From NCBI GenBank assembly GCA_026826555.1, contig JAKSZT010053764.1:35608079-35672078 (forward strand): a DNA stretch of 64,000 bases, in the 5' to 3' direction. Origin of the DNA: Tolypeutes matacus. Its lineage: Eukaryota; Chordata; Mammalia; Cingulata; Chlamyphoridae. Under the pieces are notes generated by a model, which saw only the letters and a list, made by a program, of their open reading frames with translations, did no database searches and had not been told where the DNA came from. The number at the start of each line of letters is the position of its first letter. Within the stretch, counting starts at the first letter, position 1. Made by a program: the position numbers and the translations under genes. This document shows positions 1 through 12,762 of this stretch, piece after piece.

Positions 1-609
1 AGTCATTGCACATTCCTAATACAGTGATTTCCTGAAAATTACAGTATTTTGTAAACATAAGATTTACAGTTTAACCATACATAAAAGCCTATATATTTTT
101 TTAATTTCTTGACAGAATAAATTACTTTTCTTCAAAAAAATTAGTCAAGTGCAATTTTGCCCAATATTTAATGCATACTAGAATTAAAGCCTATGAAACT
201 AAGTAGTAACAGATGCAATTATCAAACCTTTCATTTGAACACATTCACTTTCAAATTTAACTTATTTCGCCCCATTTAACAACATTACTTTCTTTGAAAA
301 TTACCCAATTAAGCAGTTAACAGTTTTCCATAATACGGTACAGGCCACTGGCATTAACTTAAGCAGTTGCCAAGATGTCAAGATGCCTGCCACCTAAATA
401 GAGATGGAAAGATCTACAGATCCCCAAGCCCAGCCCTGGAAACTTCCAGGGTGAACTGTGTTTCAGTGGCAAGGCTTTGCGACAGTTCCTCTTTTATCTC
501 ATTGTTTTCTCTCTGTATAGGGTGGGGCTTTCTTTAGCGATGCACACAATTTTGCAGCACTGTATGAGCATTAGGACCAAGTCCTAATCTGGCTTGCCTG
601 GCCTCTCAC
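1..609 (-). other. TLE1: TLE1 intron 7 (partial)
   Basis: AT-rich sequence downstream of the exon 7 donor. I see no exon, repeat of known class or other gene in it. Exon 8 is not in the window. Confidence 0.8.
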
Positions 610-814
610 CTCTGTGGTGCTCTGCCTCATGGTGTTTCTTGTCATCTTTTATTGCCAAGTGAGACTGCCCACTCAGAGCACTAGACAGCGCGAGAAGGCC
701 GGCACTGCCCCCGAGGGGGGGGATTCCAGGAGGCTGAAGTCCCGATGGGTGGGGCGTTAGGGGTACTGGGGGTCCATGGCCGTGAGAAAGATGCTGAGCT
801 TGCAACTGCTGCTG
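610..814 (-). CDS. TLE1: TLE1 exon 7 (GP domain)
   Basis: 205 nt. It starts CAGCAGCAGTTGCAAGC (QQQLQAQ) after a long pyrimidine tract and a CGACAG acceptor, and ends CACAGAG|GTGAGA one base into the next codon. It encodes the Gly/Pro-rich GP domain, including [20 protein letters not shown] and the charged end [25 protein letters not shown] is diagnostic for TLE1. HHEAEHH differs from my memory of the human form (HHDAEHH) by a conservative Asp-to-Glu change. Confidence 0.95.
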
Positions 815-3800
815 CTGTCGGTGGTGGCGATGAAAGAGGAGGAAGAGGAGGAAGAGCAAGAGGTGGTGATGGCAGCGGTGGTGAAAGCATCCGGGGAAAG
901 GGTAGGCATGGGAGGATGGGAGGGAACAGAACAAACATACACACAAAGAGAGAAACAGAGGGGGAAAGGGGGGAAAATGTGATTAGCACTTTCAGTTCAT
1001 CAAAAGCTTTCACCTACTCAGCTACCTCTCCCCATCTTCCCAAAATAGAGCCATCAGATCTACACTGTAACTTTCTGGCATAATTCACCTCCTAGGAGTG
1101 CAGCTGTTTATTATTAGGAAGCCTGGCTAAGTTATTAAGCACTCAAAGGTTAGTTCCATCTCTAAGTGCCTCCAGGGATGAAATCTAGTGTGCCACTGAA
1201 TCTAAGATACCAATAAATTCAAGACTCATCTGAGAGGTTAAAGTGTGTGTGCGGCTGGGGGCCAGGGTAGATGCACCCTAAAATACAGTAGCCATGCTCT
1301 CAGCTAGTCACTGTATCTTAGGTAGCTTCATTTTACACCTATAGTCTTGCATTAATTTACTGCAATAGCTAGGAGATAAAACTAAAATATTTATATAAAA
1401 TATTCCCTTTAGTTAAGAGAATGCAGAAAGACATTAAGAAAGTATCTTAATGTCTAGCAGGCTCCACAAAAGCACTTGTATGTACCTTTTTTTCATTAAA
1501 CTCTCAGAACTGGAAGGAAGTGCTGACATTCCCTTTTCACAGAAGGAACCCAAGGCTCAATGACAATGGATAAACTGCTAAGGTTCTCCCACTAGGCAGG
1601 AGGGTCCCAGAGTCAAGGTAGCAATGGCCCGTGAAACTGCTCTCCATTTACTGAACCACATCTAACAGAGTCGTCATCTCAGAGGACTGTGCTTGCTATA
1701 GCTGGGAGAAACCTTAGCAACAAAATTCTGCTCATCCCTTCCTTTTTCCTAAGCCAGACCACAACCCCACCCTTTCTATGGTACAGACACAACAATGACA
1801 CCACAAGGGCTTGAGGAAGAAAGCAGTTTTAAACAGTCGGGTCACCAAAGGGACCTGGGTAACCATGGCTGGGGTCCCACACAAGACCCCATTCTCAGGT
1901 ACACCATGACACCATGACACCATTTTGCCTCCATCCCTGAACCCATTCCAGAAGTTATAAATCTGTTCACATTAGAAAGTATCATTGCTCTCATATATTA
2001 TATTTAATAGCATGTGGTATGAAATGAAAAAGTATCCAAGAAATGGCCCCTGCACCATAAATCTGGTCGTATTTCAGCTGTCGAACAGAAAACTCATTTT
2101 TGATGAGACAGTAAAAACGATTAAAGCTCAATTTCTAAGGTGTAGTGTTAGAAAATTCTTAAGACTCTGATTTGTGCTCACTTCTCTGGGACTCAATTAT
2201 GCATTTTATTTATTATGCTCTTGTGCGTACCGAATATATTAAATCTTCACACCAGATCTTGAATAATTTTCATCCAGACCACTGATCTTTCAATTGAATC
2301 CTAAAGAATCTTCCCACCCTCATGAGTAAGAAAAACCAGTGATCACTTAAAACCAGAAATCAGTGCCTATGGTAATTTTGTAGTAAAATTTCAGCCACTC
2401 TTAGCATCTTAAAAAACAAAACAAACAAACAAAAAAAATCTTAGAAGCCAACCTAATCTTTTTAAACTTCCTTTCATTCCAGGGATCATAGGGAAAATGG
2501 AAAAGGGGATGAGGTCAGAGCAGGCAGTATTAACAGTATTCTTGGAAAGTATTTATAAACTACTTATTCACAATTCATAATAATTCATAATAATTTCTTT
2601 AAGCATAAAATCACCTTCCTGTCATCCCAAAGATGCTAATTCTTGCTCTGTCACCTTTTTAAGAGCTCAGCAATAGTGACATAAAACTGGAGGAGACGGT
2701 GATACGGACCACCAGGCATGCTCATTAGCACTTAATTAGAAACCAGACACCTGCCATAAGAAATGTGCTCTGAGAAGGATGAGGAACAGGTCTGCTTACC
2801 AGCAATTACTATCATTACTTGGAGAGTAAGAGCTATGTCCGGCTTGGGTGGGGGGGGGGGGGGGAGAGAAGCAACGATGCATACACAAGTGAGTGCAGCA
2901 GGGTAATTAAGCACGGCAATGATTAAAAGAAGATGAGAGAGGCTAAGTAGAAGGGAAGGAATTTAACCACGGGGTGGAGGATGCCACCCTATCATCCACC
3001 CCCAAAATATCCAGAATGATCACCAGTAGACTTCAATGTTATACCAGAGCAAAATATATACTCAGGTAATATTTGGATACGGAAGAAGGGAAGTAGAGAG
3101 TTTCCCCCAAACCCAAGTCAGTTTGTGGAAGGATGAACAGAAAAACAGACTCCAATATATTATTGCAAAGTGAGGCTAGCGCACATAATGAAGGGGCTTC
3201 ACCACAGCTGTGAAGCAGGCCTACGCGATTAAACCCAACATTTAGGCTAATGACTATCAACAGGGATGTTCAACAGCCTAAATGGCCACGGGTAACTCCC
3301 ACTTCTACCCTGCTCTTACTTTCAGCCCCCTGAGGAAATAGCTCACTGTCCATTACTAAAGCAATTGGGTTCTCCCATCCTTAGCTTGGCCTTCTTGAAC
3401 ACTTCTTTTTTCAGAAGCAAATCTGGAAGGGGTACAGGATGGATCTCAATATTAAGATGCCGTGGTTCCAGGAAAACATGGATCCTACTACCTTCCCTTC
3501 TACTTCTTTATGCTGCCACACAGTGTTCACAGACTGTATTTTCAATGTCCATTATCTGGCCGGAGCTCAGAACACACCAGAGGCAGGGAGGTGGGCGCTG
3601 CTGCCCCCATTCCACAGGTGAGAGGCAGTCCCACAGCTAAGAGGCTTGCCCAGGGGCTCGTGGCCAGGCTGAGGGTTACACACAGCCATGGGTTTCCTGG
3701 AACACCATTTCTCCTGTGACACAGGAGCCCAGCCCAGACAAGGAGTTATGGAGCAAGTGTTCTCGAGCACTGCAAGAAGAGCATCGACCATCTCCTCCTC

Positions 3801-6800
3801 CACTGCCCCGCAAACATGCCTCTCGCTGCCCTCGCTGCCCGGGGGATGAGGCGCTCTTGAGTGCACACACCACCACTTACCCAGAAACAACCTGGCTGCA
3901 CCATCTGCCTTACTGGGCAGTGACAGATGAGCTTTTGTTCTTCTACTTACTACTGAGGACAGCAGAGCCATCTCCAGTCCTAACTTCCCAGAGCCTATGC
4001 CTACATTTGAAAAGTGGCGGTACCATTTGCTCCCATCTCTCTTCCAAGGCAGAAACTGGAAGGAAGACCACCACCTAAACAGATTGCTCTGGCTTCTCTT
4101 ACAAGCAGATGCTTAAACAAACAGAAAGTGTCTTTTACAGGATAAAACATTTACTGAAATGAACAGAGGGTGCACATCCAGGGGGTGAAACGGTCCACTC
4201 CAACAGGGCAGTGCACCTGCCCTTGAAGAACATTTTCTCCCAATGAAATTTAACCGAGAAGTACCTGTCACCTTCACAAAAGGAAAAGGTATGAATGCTA
4301 TTTAAAAACATCCTGCAAAACAAAAGAAATATTGACATTGCTATCTAGTTAGCAAAGACTCAAACAAAAACCCCAAAGGCTCTGCCAATTACAGAAATTT
4401 ACAAGTATCTGCTCTCTACAGACCAAGGCTACACATATCATTTGGGAAACTATGTTTTTCAACATGACAGCAGGGTGGGGAAATCCAACCTTCTATCCAT
4501 TCATTAGTTTATAATAATTGATTGTTTTTTGTTTTTCTTTTAAGTTAATGCTTGCAGATTTAGACAGGACAAAACACACATGTCAGTTTGTAAAGCCATT
4601 AGAAAAAGCATCTTTGGTGAGCAATGGTGGGTTTTAGCAATGTAGACCAGTGATTCCCAAACAGGGCAATTTTGCCACCCCTCCACTGGCGGGCATTTGG
4701 CACTGTGGAGGCATTTATGGTTATCACAACTGGGGTGTGGCATTAAGTGGATGATGCTAACACCCTCCTGCCCCCCGATAACAAAGAATTAACCAGACCA
4801 AGATATCCACAGTGCCGAGGCTGAGAAGCTCTGGTCTAGAACTGAGCTGGAATTCTGTCCCATTACATTAGGAATTCATGCTGTTATATATCAAGAAACT
4901 TACCAAAAATTATTTAGAAAATAAAAATACTTTTCAACATTACAGTGTTCACTGTCCGTTATCACCATTCAAGGATCCTGTCACAACTCAAAAAATTAGC
5001 ATCTGTTTTTCAGGGCTAACAATTTTTTTTAAAATCTTATTTTACAAAATTTGGGAAAGAATTACACTGGGAACTTTTACAGAGTGCTGTTCTAGTGCCT
5101 AAAAGGGGAATATGGAAAGGTTTAGATTTGGGAATAAGGAGTTAATTGCACTTGCTCTTGCCCAAACAATCAGAACAGGAGTGAGACAAGTAAAACAAAC
5201 ACCAAACCCTGAGTCAATGATACCTAAAACCCACAAGGCACACAGTAACCTCATCCATGTCAAACAACAGCCAGGCATTTAGAATTTTAATTCACATTTT
5301 ACCTAGTGCAGCTTGGGTCAATTATGTTACTATAATGAAATTGACTTTGCTGTTTACACTCAGAGCTTTAATGTAATGGTGTGGTGGTTTCTACATTTTT
5401 GTTTCTAAAACATAGGTGCGGCACATAATTTATCACCACAGAGCTGCCTATACAAGTGAGGACACCCAGGGTGAAAACGAAAGCCAAGGAGGGCCTTATC
5501 CTCACTAGTCCCTAAGCTCCACTCCACCAATCATGGCATCAACTTTCATTTCTGAAACTTAACCCACCATACAACATTAAGAAACTGATGTCACAAAGAT
5601 CTCAATCTTAACCAGATTTAATACCCATGCCCCAAAATGGCATCCCTAATGCTAAAAGAATGACAGTAAATGGCATTTATAGCACTTGGTATTTAAACAC
5701 TTTTAAAGGAATAAAAAATAGAAAAGTAGCATTTGTTGACAGTTCTCTTCAAGTCATTCCTTGATATCTGCTATTTCCTTGCTCTTTAAAAACACTCGGT
5801 TCTTATCTTGGGAGACTGCAGAAAAAAGAAAATTGGTATGCTACAGCAAACAAGTGGGAAAGGGCTGTCTGGTGGCAGAAATATCAAGGACACTGCTATC
5901 TGAAAACCTCCCAGTATGTGAACGGTCTTGCGCGAAGAGGGGCAACGGTGATAAACGGCAGGAACTGCTTACTGGGGCCAAGAATTCTCAAACCACTCAA
6001 AAACAATAATATCTCATTGAACAGCCTCATCTCAATGCAGGAGCAAACATATAAATGACATGCAGAGGTAAAAATGATGGTATATACCCAGGCAGAAACC
6101 AGGAGCAAAGAGCTTTTGTCTCTGAGAAGGATTTGAACTCATCCTGATGGACTGCATTTCAGCTGGATGCACAGGTCAACTCATCCTGCATGACCACCTG
6201 GCCTTGCTTGTCCCACCTTCCCTGGATGAGTGCTACAGTTATGACAATCTTACTAGAGTCCTGGGATTTAGAGGTCTGAATTAAAGTAAATTTAAATAAT
6301 CCGTGTTTAGGTAGAGCCACTTCATAATCCACATAGGTGCACATGCAAAGATGCTCAACATCGTTAGCCATCAGGAAAATGCAAATCAAAACCACAATGA
6401 GAGGCCACTTCACACCCACTAGGATGGCTATAGTCAAATACAGTAACAGTGCTGGCAAGGATGTGGAGAAATTGGAACACACTGCTGGTGCGAATGGAAA
6501 ATGGTGCAGCCACTCTGGAAAACAGTCTGACCACTGCTCAAAAAAGTTAAACAAAGAAGTGACAATTCACCCAGCAATTCCCCTAGGTATAGACCCAAGA
6601 GAACTGAACATATGTCCACACAAAAACTTATACACAAATGTTCATGGCAGCACTATTCCTATTAGCCAGAACATGGAAACAACCATCAACCAAAGAAGAA
6701 AAATGTGGTAAATTCATACAAGGGAATGTTATATGTCAACAAAAAGAATGAAGTACTGATTCATGCTCCAACATGGATGAACCGTGAAAACAAAAGGCTA

Positions 6801-9800
6801 AGTCAAAGAAGCAAAACACAAAATATCATGTAGTGTAAGGTCCATTTATAGAAGTGATCAGAACAGGTCAATTAGCAGAGACAGAAAGTAGACTGGTAGT
6901 TGCCAGAGGCTGGGGAGAGAAGGAAATGGGGAGTGACTGCTAATAAGCATGGGATTTCTTTTTGGGGTGATGAAGACGTTCTGCAATTACATAGCAGTAA
7001 TGGTTGCACACTCTGTGAATATACTAAAAACCACAGAATTGAACTCTTTAAAAGGTTAATTTTTATAATATGCAAGCTATATCTCAAAAATATAAATAAA
7101 TATTGCATAGGTATAACTCCTAAAATGGAAGACTCTACCTTCATATACATATATATATATATTTAGGTAAGGGGCCAAAGATTGAACCCAGGACTTCGTA
7201 TGTGGTAAGTGGGTGCTCAACCACTGAGCCACATTGGCTACCAAGGACTCTACTTTCTACTCTGAGACTTGTTTCTCCCTCTGAAAAAGAGGGGAAATAT
7301 AATAAAGAAATATAAAAAATCATATGAAAATATGTGGGGAAATAACTAATATAATATTAGTCTGAAAAAGCAAAAAATGTTTAACTTTTCTAATAACTAA
7401 AAAGCATGTTCACGATACAGAAAGACCCAGGCGTCAAGGGATTTTTCAGACACCCTGTTGTCCTCTCAGGAATAAACTAACTTAACCAAAGGAGAAGAAG
7501 GATGCATGGAAGACATGCTTGCAATATTGCGCCTGGCCCTTTGGATATTTAATAAAAGGCTGGGCTACTGGTATTTAAGTGGAAAGTGTGTCAATAATTT
7601 AAGTTAGCAGAGATGAAAGGTCACATGCTCCTTGTAGTCATTTAGTCTTCTGCTCTTGGTAGCAGGATATGCATTATTCTTCCAGAGTAAATTTGTTTTA
7701 TAAAGAAACTTTATAAAGCCCATCAGTAACTGGGCTTTCCAGGGATTAACTGCGTACTCATAAGAAGCAGCAGCTAACCTCATCCTTTTAACCTTCACAC
7801 ACTACAATCCCATAGATAGCTGATGACTAAGGCCAAAGGAGAAAAATAATCCAATATTTTGCTAATCCTTAAACCAATCAGCTCACTCAACAGTGGAGAG
7901 GCCTTTAGGGCTACAACTCAATCTCTCAAGTATAGTTGGTTCCAAAAGGTTCCTTTTTCAGACACAGCAACAGTTTGTGTACAAGCCACCCCCCTATACA
8001 TACACACAGTCAGATATCACAAAATGCCCTAGACTTTTATTTCATAGCAAATTTTTTTTAAAAGTGTAGAGAATTATAAATTTGTCCACAAAGCAGGACA
8101 TTTACAAATCTGACCCACAGCTCTTGACCGAAGTTAGATTCAAGGAAAGTAAGTCAGACTGTGTCCAAATAAGTGAGAAAGGAAAACAAGGTTGCCTATA
8201 CCAACTTCTTGAGTTCCTGACATACACAGTGATTACTATGGGAAACTGGTCAAGTTTTCTTACAGCTAAGAAATCAGAATCTGCTACGGGATGGTCAATC
8301 CCCAAGGTCTTCTGCTTTCTCTTCTCTCCTGTCTTTGTCCCTCCTTCCAATTCTGTCACCATGTTCCATATAGCCCCTTGGACCCAATAAAGACATTGCA
8401 GTGCCCCCTTCTTCTTTCTGTTGTGTAAGGAAGCCAATGGTGCCTTGTTCTCACATCTTTGCTTCTCAACTTTCTCTCTCCATCTGTTGCCAAAACTTAA
8501 CTTTCCCCCCTCAGTTTTGACTTTTAAGTTTGTTCATCAGAAGCTGAATGGGAGTGCTTTCCACTGCTGCATTCTGATTAAAAGCCATTCATGCATGACA
8601 ACTTAATGGCAGGAGAAGAGCATCTGGCTAGGTCTAATGTCAAGCACCGACATCAACACAACCACGAGATAAGACAAGGAAGGAGGTGACCAGCTGCTCA
8701 GAGCAACCACCCCTCACAAGAGCTGGCTAACGGGACTGACAAATCTACTACAGGCGCTTAGTGAAGCCAGGCAGACAAAAATGCAATTCAGGATATGTTC
8801 CCACAATAAAAAATTACAAACAAAACAGCCCCATAGAACCATCTAACACAAAGACCAAACCCTAATGTAAATTATGAACTTTAGTTAATGGGGACACTGA
8901 CAGAAGTTGAACAATTGTGCAAGGTCCCAGTTATAAATGGCTGCATCTACTGGTCTACCCATGCCTGTATGATTTTCAAGCCTATGCTTTTTCCAAGGTA
9001 ACGATGCAAATGCTCAAAAATTACAAATACCATGAAGTTGGTTGCAGGTCCTTGGTTAGAAATAGAATATACAACTATATAACTGTTTGTTTTTGCTCAT
9101 TACTTTTACGTATGAAAATCCAGCACTCTTTCTTCAGGGAGGGGGAAAATCAAGTGAAAAGAGGCACAAGGGAATTTCCTGGGGTAATGAAACTATGCCT
9201 TGAGAGAGGCGTCCTTTACATGGGTGTCCCCATTTTTCAAAAGTGGTCGACCTGTGCATTTAAAGTTCTGTGCATTGCGCTATATATAATTACACAATGA
9301 ATCAAACCCAAATCCATGTGCACAGGTATACAGATATGAACTATAAAAAATGTAAACCCATATTAAAAGGGTATATAGTAATTATTTGGAATCCTGATCT
9401 CAACTATATATGAATTATTATGTATCAGAGCAGGTAGAGGAACACTTTTAATTCCAAACTCCCCAAATAATAAAGGTGGAAGTGGTCCTGAGGACTTTAG
9501 ACAATTTTCCCTACTTTCATCCAGTCCACACACAAAAAAAGGTTACAACATATGATAATCTATTTTGTTTTGAATGTTTTTATAGAATTCCAATTTAAAA
9601 AAAAAAAAAAAAACCTTTTCCCAGGATTGTTGCTTAAAGTGTGAAGAATATTCTGATCTAAAAACACAAGATCTCAAATGAGTAAGTTCCCTTTGCACAA
9701 TACAACTTGTTTTTCTAAAGCAGTGAACTGTGTCAAACCAAATAAACCCTGTGACTATTAAGATCTCTGCATTGTTAAAAACTTTTTATTGTTACAAGAA

Positions 9801-12731
9801 CATATATAACAGCAAAAAAAAAAAAAAAAAGGTTGTAAAAAGTAAAATTTATAAAGTAGGTTTGCAGTTATTACTCTGCCAGTCAACAAATTTGCTATCA
9901 GTCAAAGCTATTAAAACAAAAAAAAGGTTAACAAAAATATTTCAATAGTTCCTCCAAATATCAAATGTCTAAGAAGCTCTGTAAGCCTCTGTCTGTTAAA
10001 TACCAGTCATCTATGTAACTTGAAGGCAGGTGCTGTGGTAGGAAAGATACAATATTTTCTGTCAAATATGAGAATCAAGTTTTCTATGAGGGTGAGAGAT
10101 GTTCACTCAACAAGGACAGGAAAATATAACCTTTCTTCCTCCTAAAACAGCATCCACAGGCCTAGGGACACAGCTGAGCTTGTGCCTAGAGGCTTGGTAT
10201 CCTAAGAACATTTAACTTTTTCCGGGTTTGCTAAAAAGAAATATCTTTAGCCCTGTCAGGCAAGCAGTAAGCTAGCTCCTCCATTGTACCTGAAGGGGAA
10301 GGAGCCAGTTTCGGCTCATTTGCATTTTAAAGGGTACTCTTTCATGATCTTTCACACTTGTAATAGATGTCTAAACCGTTAAATTACTATTTCTTTTCTT
10401 AGCCTGAAAGTCAATGCAGACGAATAGCCTGGCCCCTCCCGTTGTTCTTTACCCTAAGTCAGTCCCTCAACAATACTGACAGCTGCTATCAAACCCGGCT
10501 GCATTTACTCTGTGAGCAGCTGCTGTTGTAGGAACAGACAGCCTCCCAGTACCTCCTCCCCTCTGGGGAGACAGGTTGACCCGCTGCATGTTCAACGAAG
10601 GGGTGCAAAGGTCCACTGAATTGTCAACCCAATTTTATGCTACTTCAATTTTTCCAGGACACACATAATTCCTTTCAAGCAAAAATCAAGCATATGCCAG
10701 AGCATGAAACTTATGGTGTGGGATAATTATGGATCACTACAAACTTTAAAAGAGCCTTGTGACATAAATTAATATACTGATCCAAAAATTACAATGATAA
10801 AAATTGCATATGCCAGTATGCTGAAGATATTCAATTGACAGTCTTGTGTTAGACCCAATTCACGGATTCTGGTTCTTATTGCTATGCTATCAGAGCTAAT
10901 CTGCTTTTATAATCTTAACGCATTTCTCCTAGACTAAGGCCACTCATAAAATTAGTGATTCATTTGCCCTTTCTAAACGACCTGCTATTTTTACTTTCTG
11001 ATTCAACTGAAAGTATTACCTATAAACAGCTGTTTAACACCATTTCTTCCTTCCTAAACTGTAGTTCCAAAAAGGAAGTTCACAAGGGTTTGGAGTGTGC
11101 CTCTGAGAATTTAAAGAGTTTTATCATTAAGAAATGATATGTAAAAAGTTAGAGCCTACCAGAAAACAAACATGTTCCACAAAGTTTAACTGAGTACTTG
11201 AGAACTGCTTTGCATATGTTTTCCTTTAATCAAAACAGGCTTTTCCATCCTCATTCATTTGGGTTAAAAAATTCTGTGCTCGAGTTACAAGTACAATTCG
11301 CTATTAGTCTTTGCTAATCAAACACGGTACATGCAAAAGCACCAGTGAATATTTGATTTGATCGCTGAAATAAATCAATTCATTACACAAGAAAAGGGTA
11401 CAGAAGGCAGCAGACAAATGCAGATGTAATTGTGTTTTTTGTTGAATGTGATTAGAGAGTCCACTAAGTAACAGTCAAAAATGTGATACTAAAGGGGGAA
11501 AATGCAGAGCCTGGGTCTGGGGGGTGGGGGGTGGGGAGGTGGAGGGAAGAATTGTTTATGCAGAGCTAAGCTGTCAAGTGTAATAAAGCAGCTTGAATAA
11601 AATTTAAGCTGAAAATCCACTGAAGCTCCCCATTTCAGGGAGGAAAAAGCTATTAAAAGGAAATGAAGGTCACCTCCCAGTTTATTTCACCTAATTGACT
11701 GCCAATAGCTTACAACAGGCAACCCGACTACAGATCTGCAATTGAGAAACTGATGAAAGGAGAGTTTTCAAGCTGAGGCTCATTCTTTAATCCTCCTTCG
11801 CTCTTCTGTTTTTTCTCCATCTCCAGTTGGGATGTAATTTTAAGCCCTGATGGATTAACTGGTTCCATTGTCTGTAGCCCTCATTGGACTATGGTCCTCT
11901 TAATCCGTCCTGCAGCATGTCTAATTATCATTACAAAGTGTCTGAGGGAACTATAAAGACCAGCAGGGCATCTTCTCACAAGCAATTAACATAAATTGAT
12001 AAATGAGTAATTTGAATCCGCTCAAGGCACTCACATATGAATAAAATCAGAAAGGACGGTCCCTTGTTTCACTCCTGCTTTCGCTCAGTCTGAAGGGCAG
12101 GAAACATGAGAACCGTCCTGGATCCTGCCATGGGGGGAGTGAACTCATGCAGGGGACAGACAGCCCGGCTCACCAGGTTCATTAATGCAAAGCGGATGAC
12201 TTGTGATTGACAACCCGGAGCCAGCGAGGAGCACTAACCCAACTCCACTTGCACAGCAGAAACCTGGCGAAAAGCTAGGAGAGCACTACAGCAGACAATT
12301 AACACTTCTCCAGTGGCAAAAGGGCCATTCTTTCCATTGGTGTGCCACTTAAAAAATGCATGAAAGATGCACAGGAAAGAGAAAAAGCAAACAGTTATAT
12401 GGTTCTAATACCCTAGCAAAGCCAAACGCGAAAGCAAAGACAACAAAATGAAATTACCATCTCAAGTTGTAAGATAGAAGGCAGGAAAGTGGGTAAAACT
12501 CAAATCAAAAGCTTTTACCGTCTGATGGAGCGTGGATGGTTTCAGGATCATGGGATAAACTATGTTTATTTTCCCATTAAAAGGAAGACTTATTTTTCTT
12601 TCCCTCCTAAAATGTTTGACCTATTGCCTCCCCTATGCTACTGCCTCTCCCCCTACACATCTTAGCATACCCCAAACACCCACCTGCCTGTATCAAATTC
12701 AAATGGATCAACGTTAAGCTATACAACATTT

Positions 12732-12762
<31 letters not shown>

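Noticed and set aside
8330..8440. Possible LTR or gene 3' end with AATAAAG
   Set aside because: No terminal TG/CA, duplication or other LTR feature; the AATAAA alone is common in AT-rich DNA.
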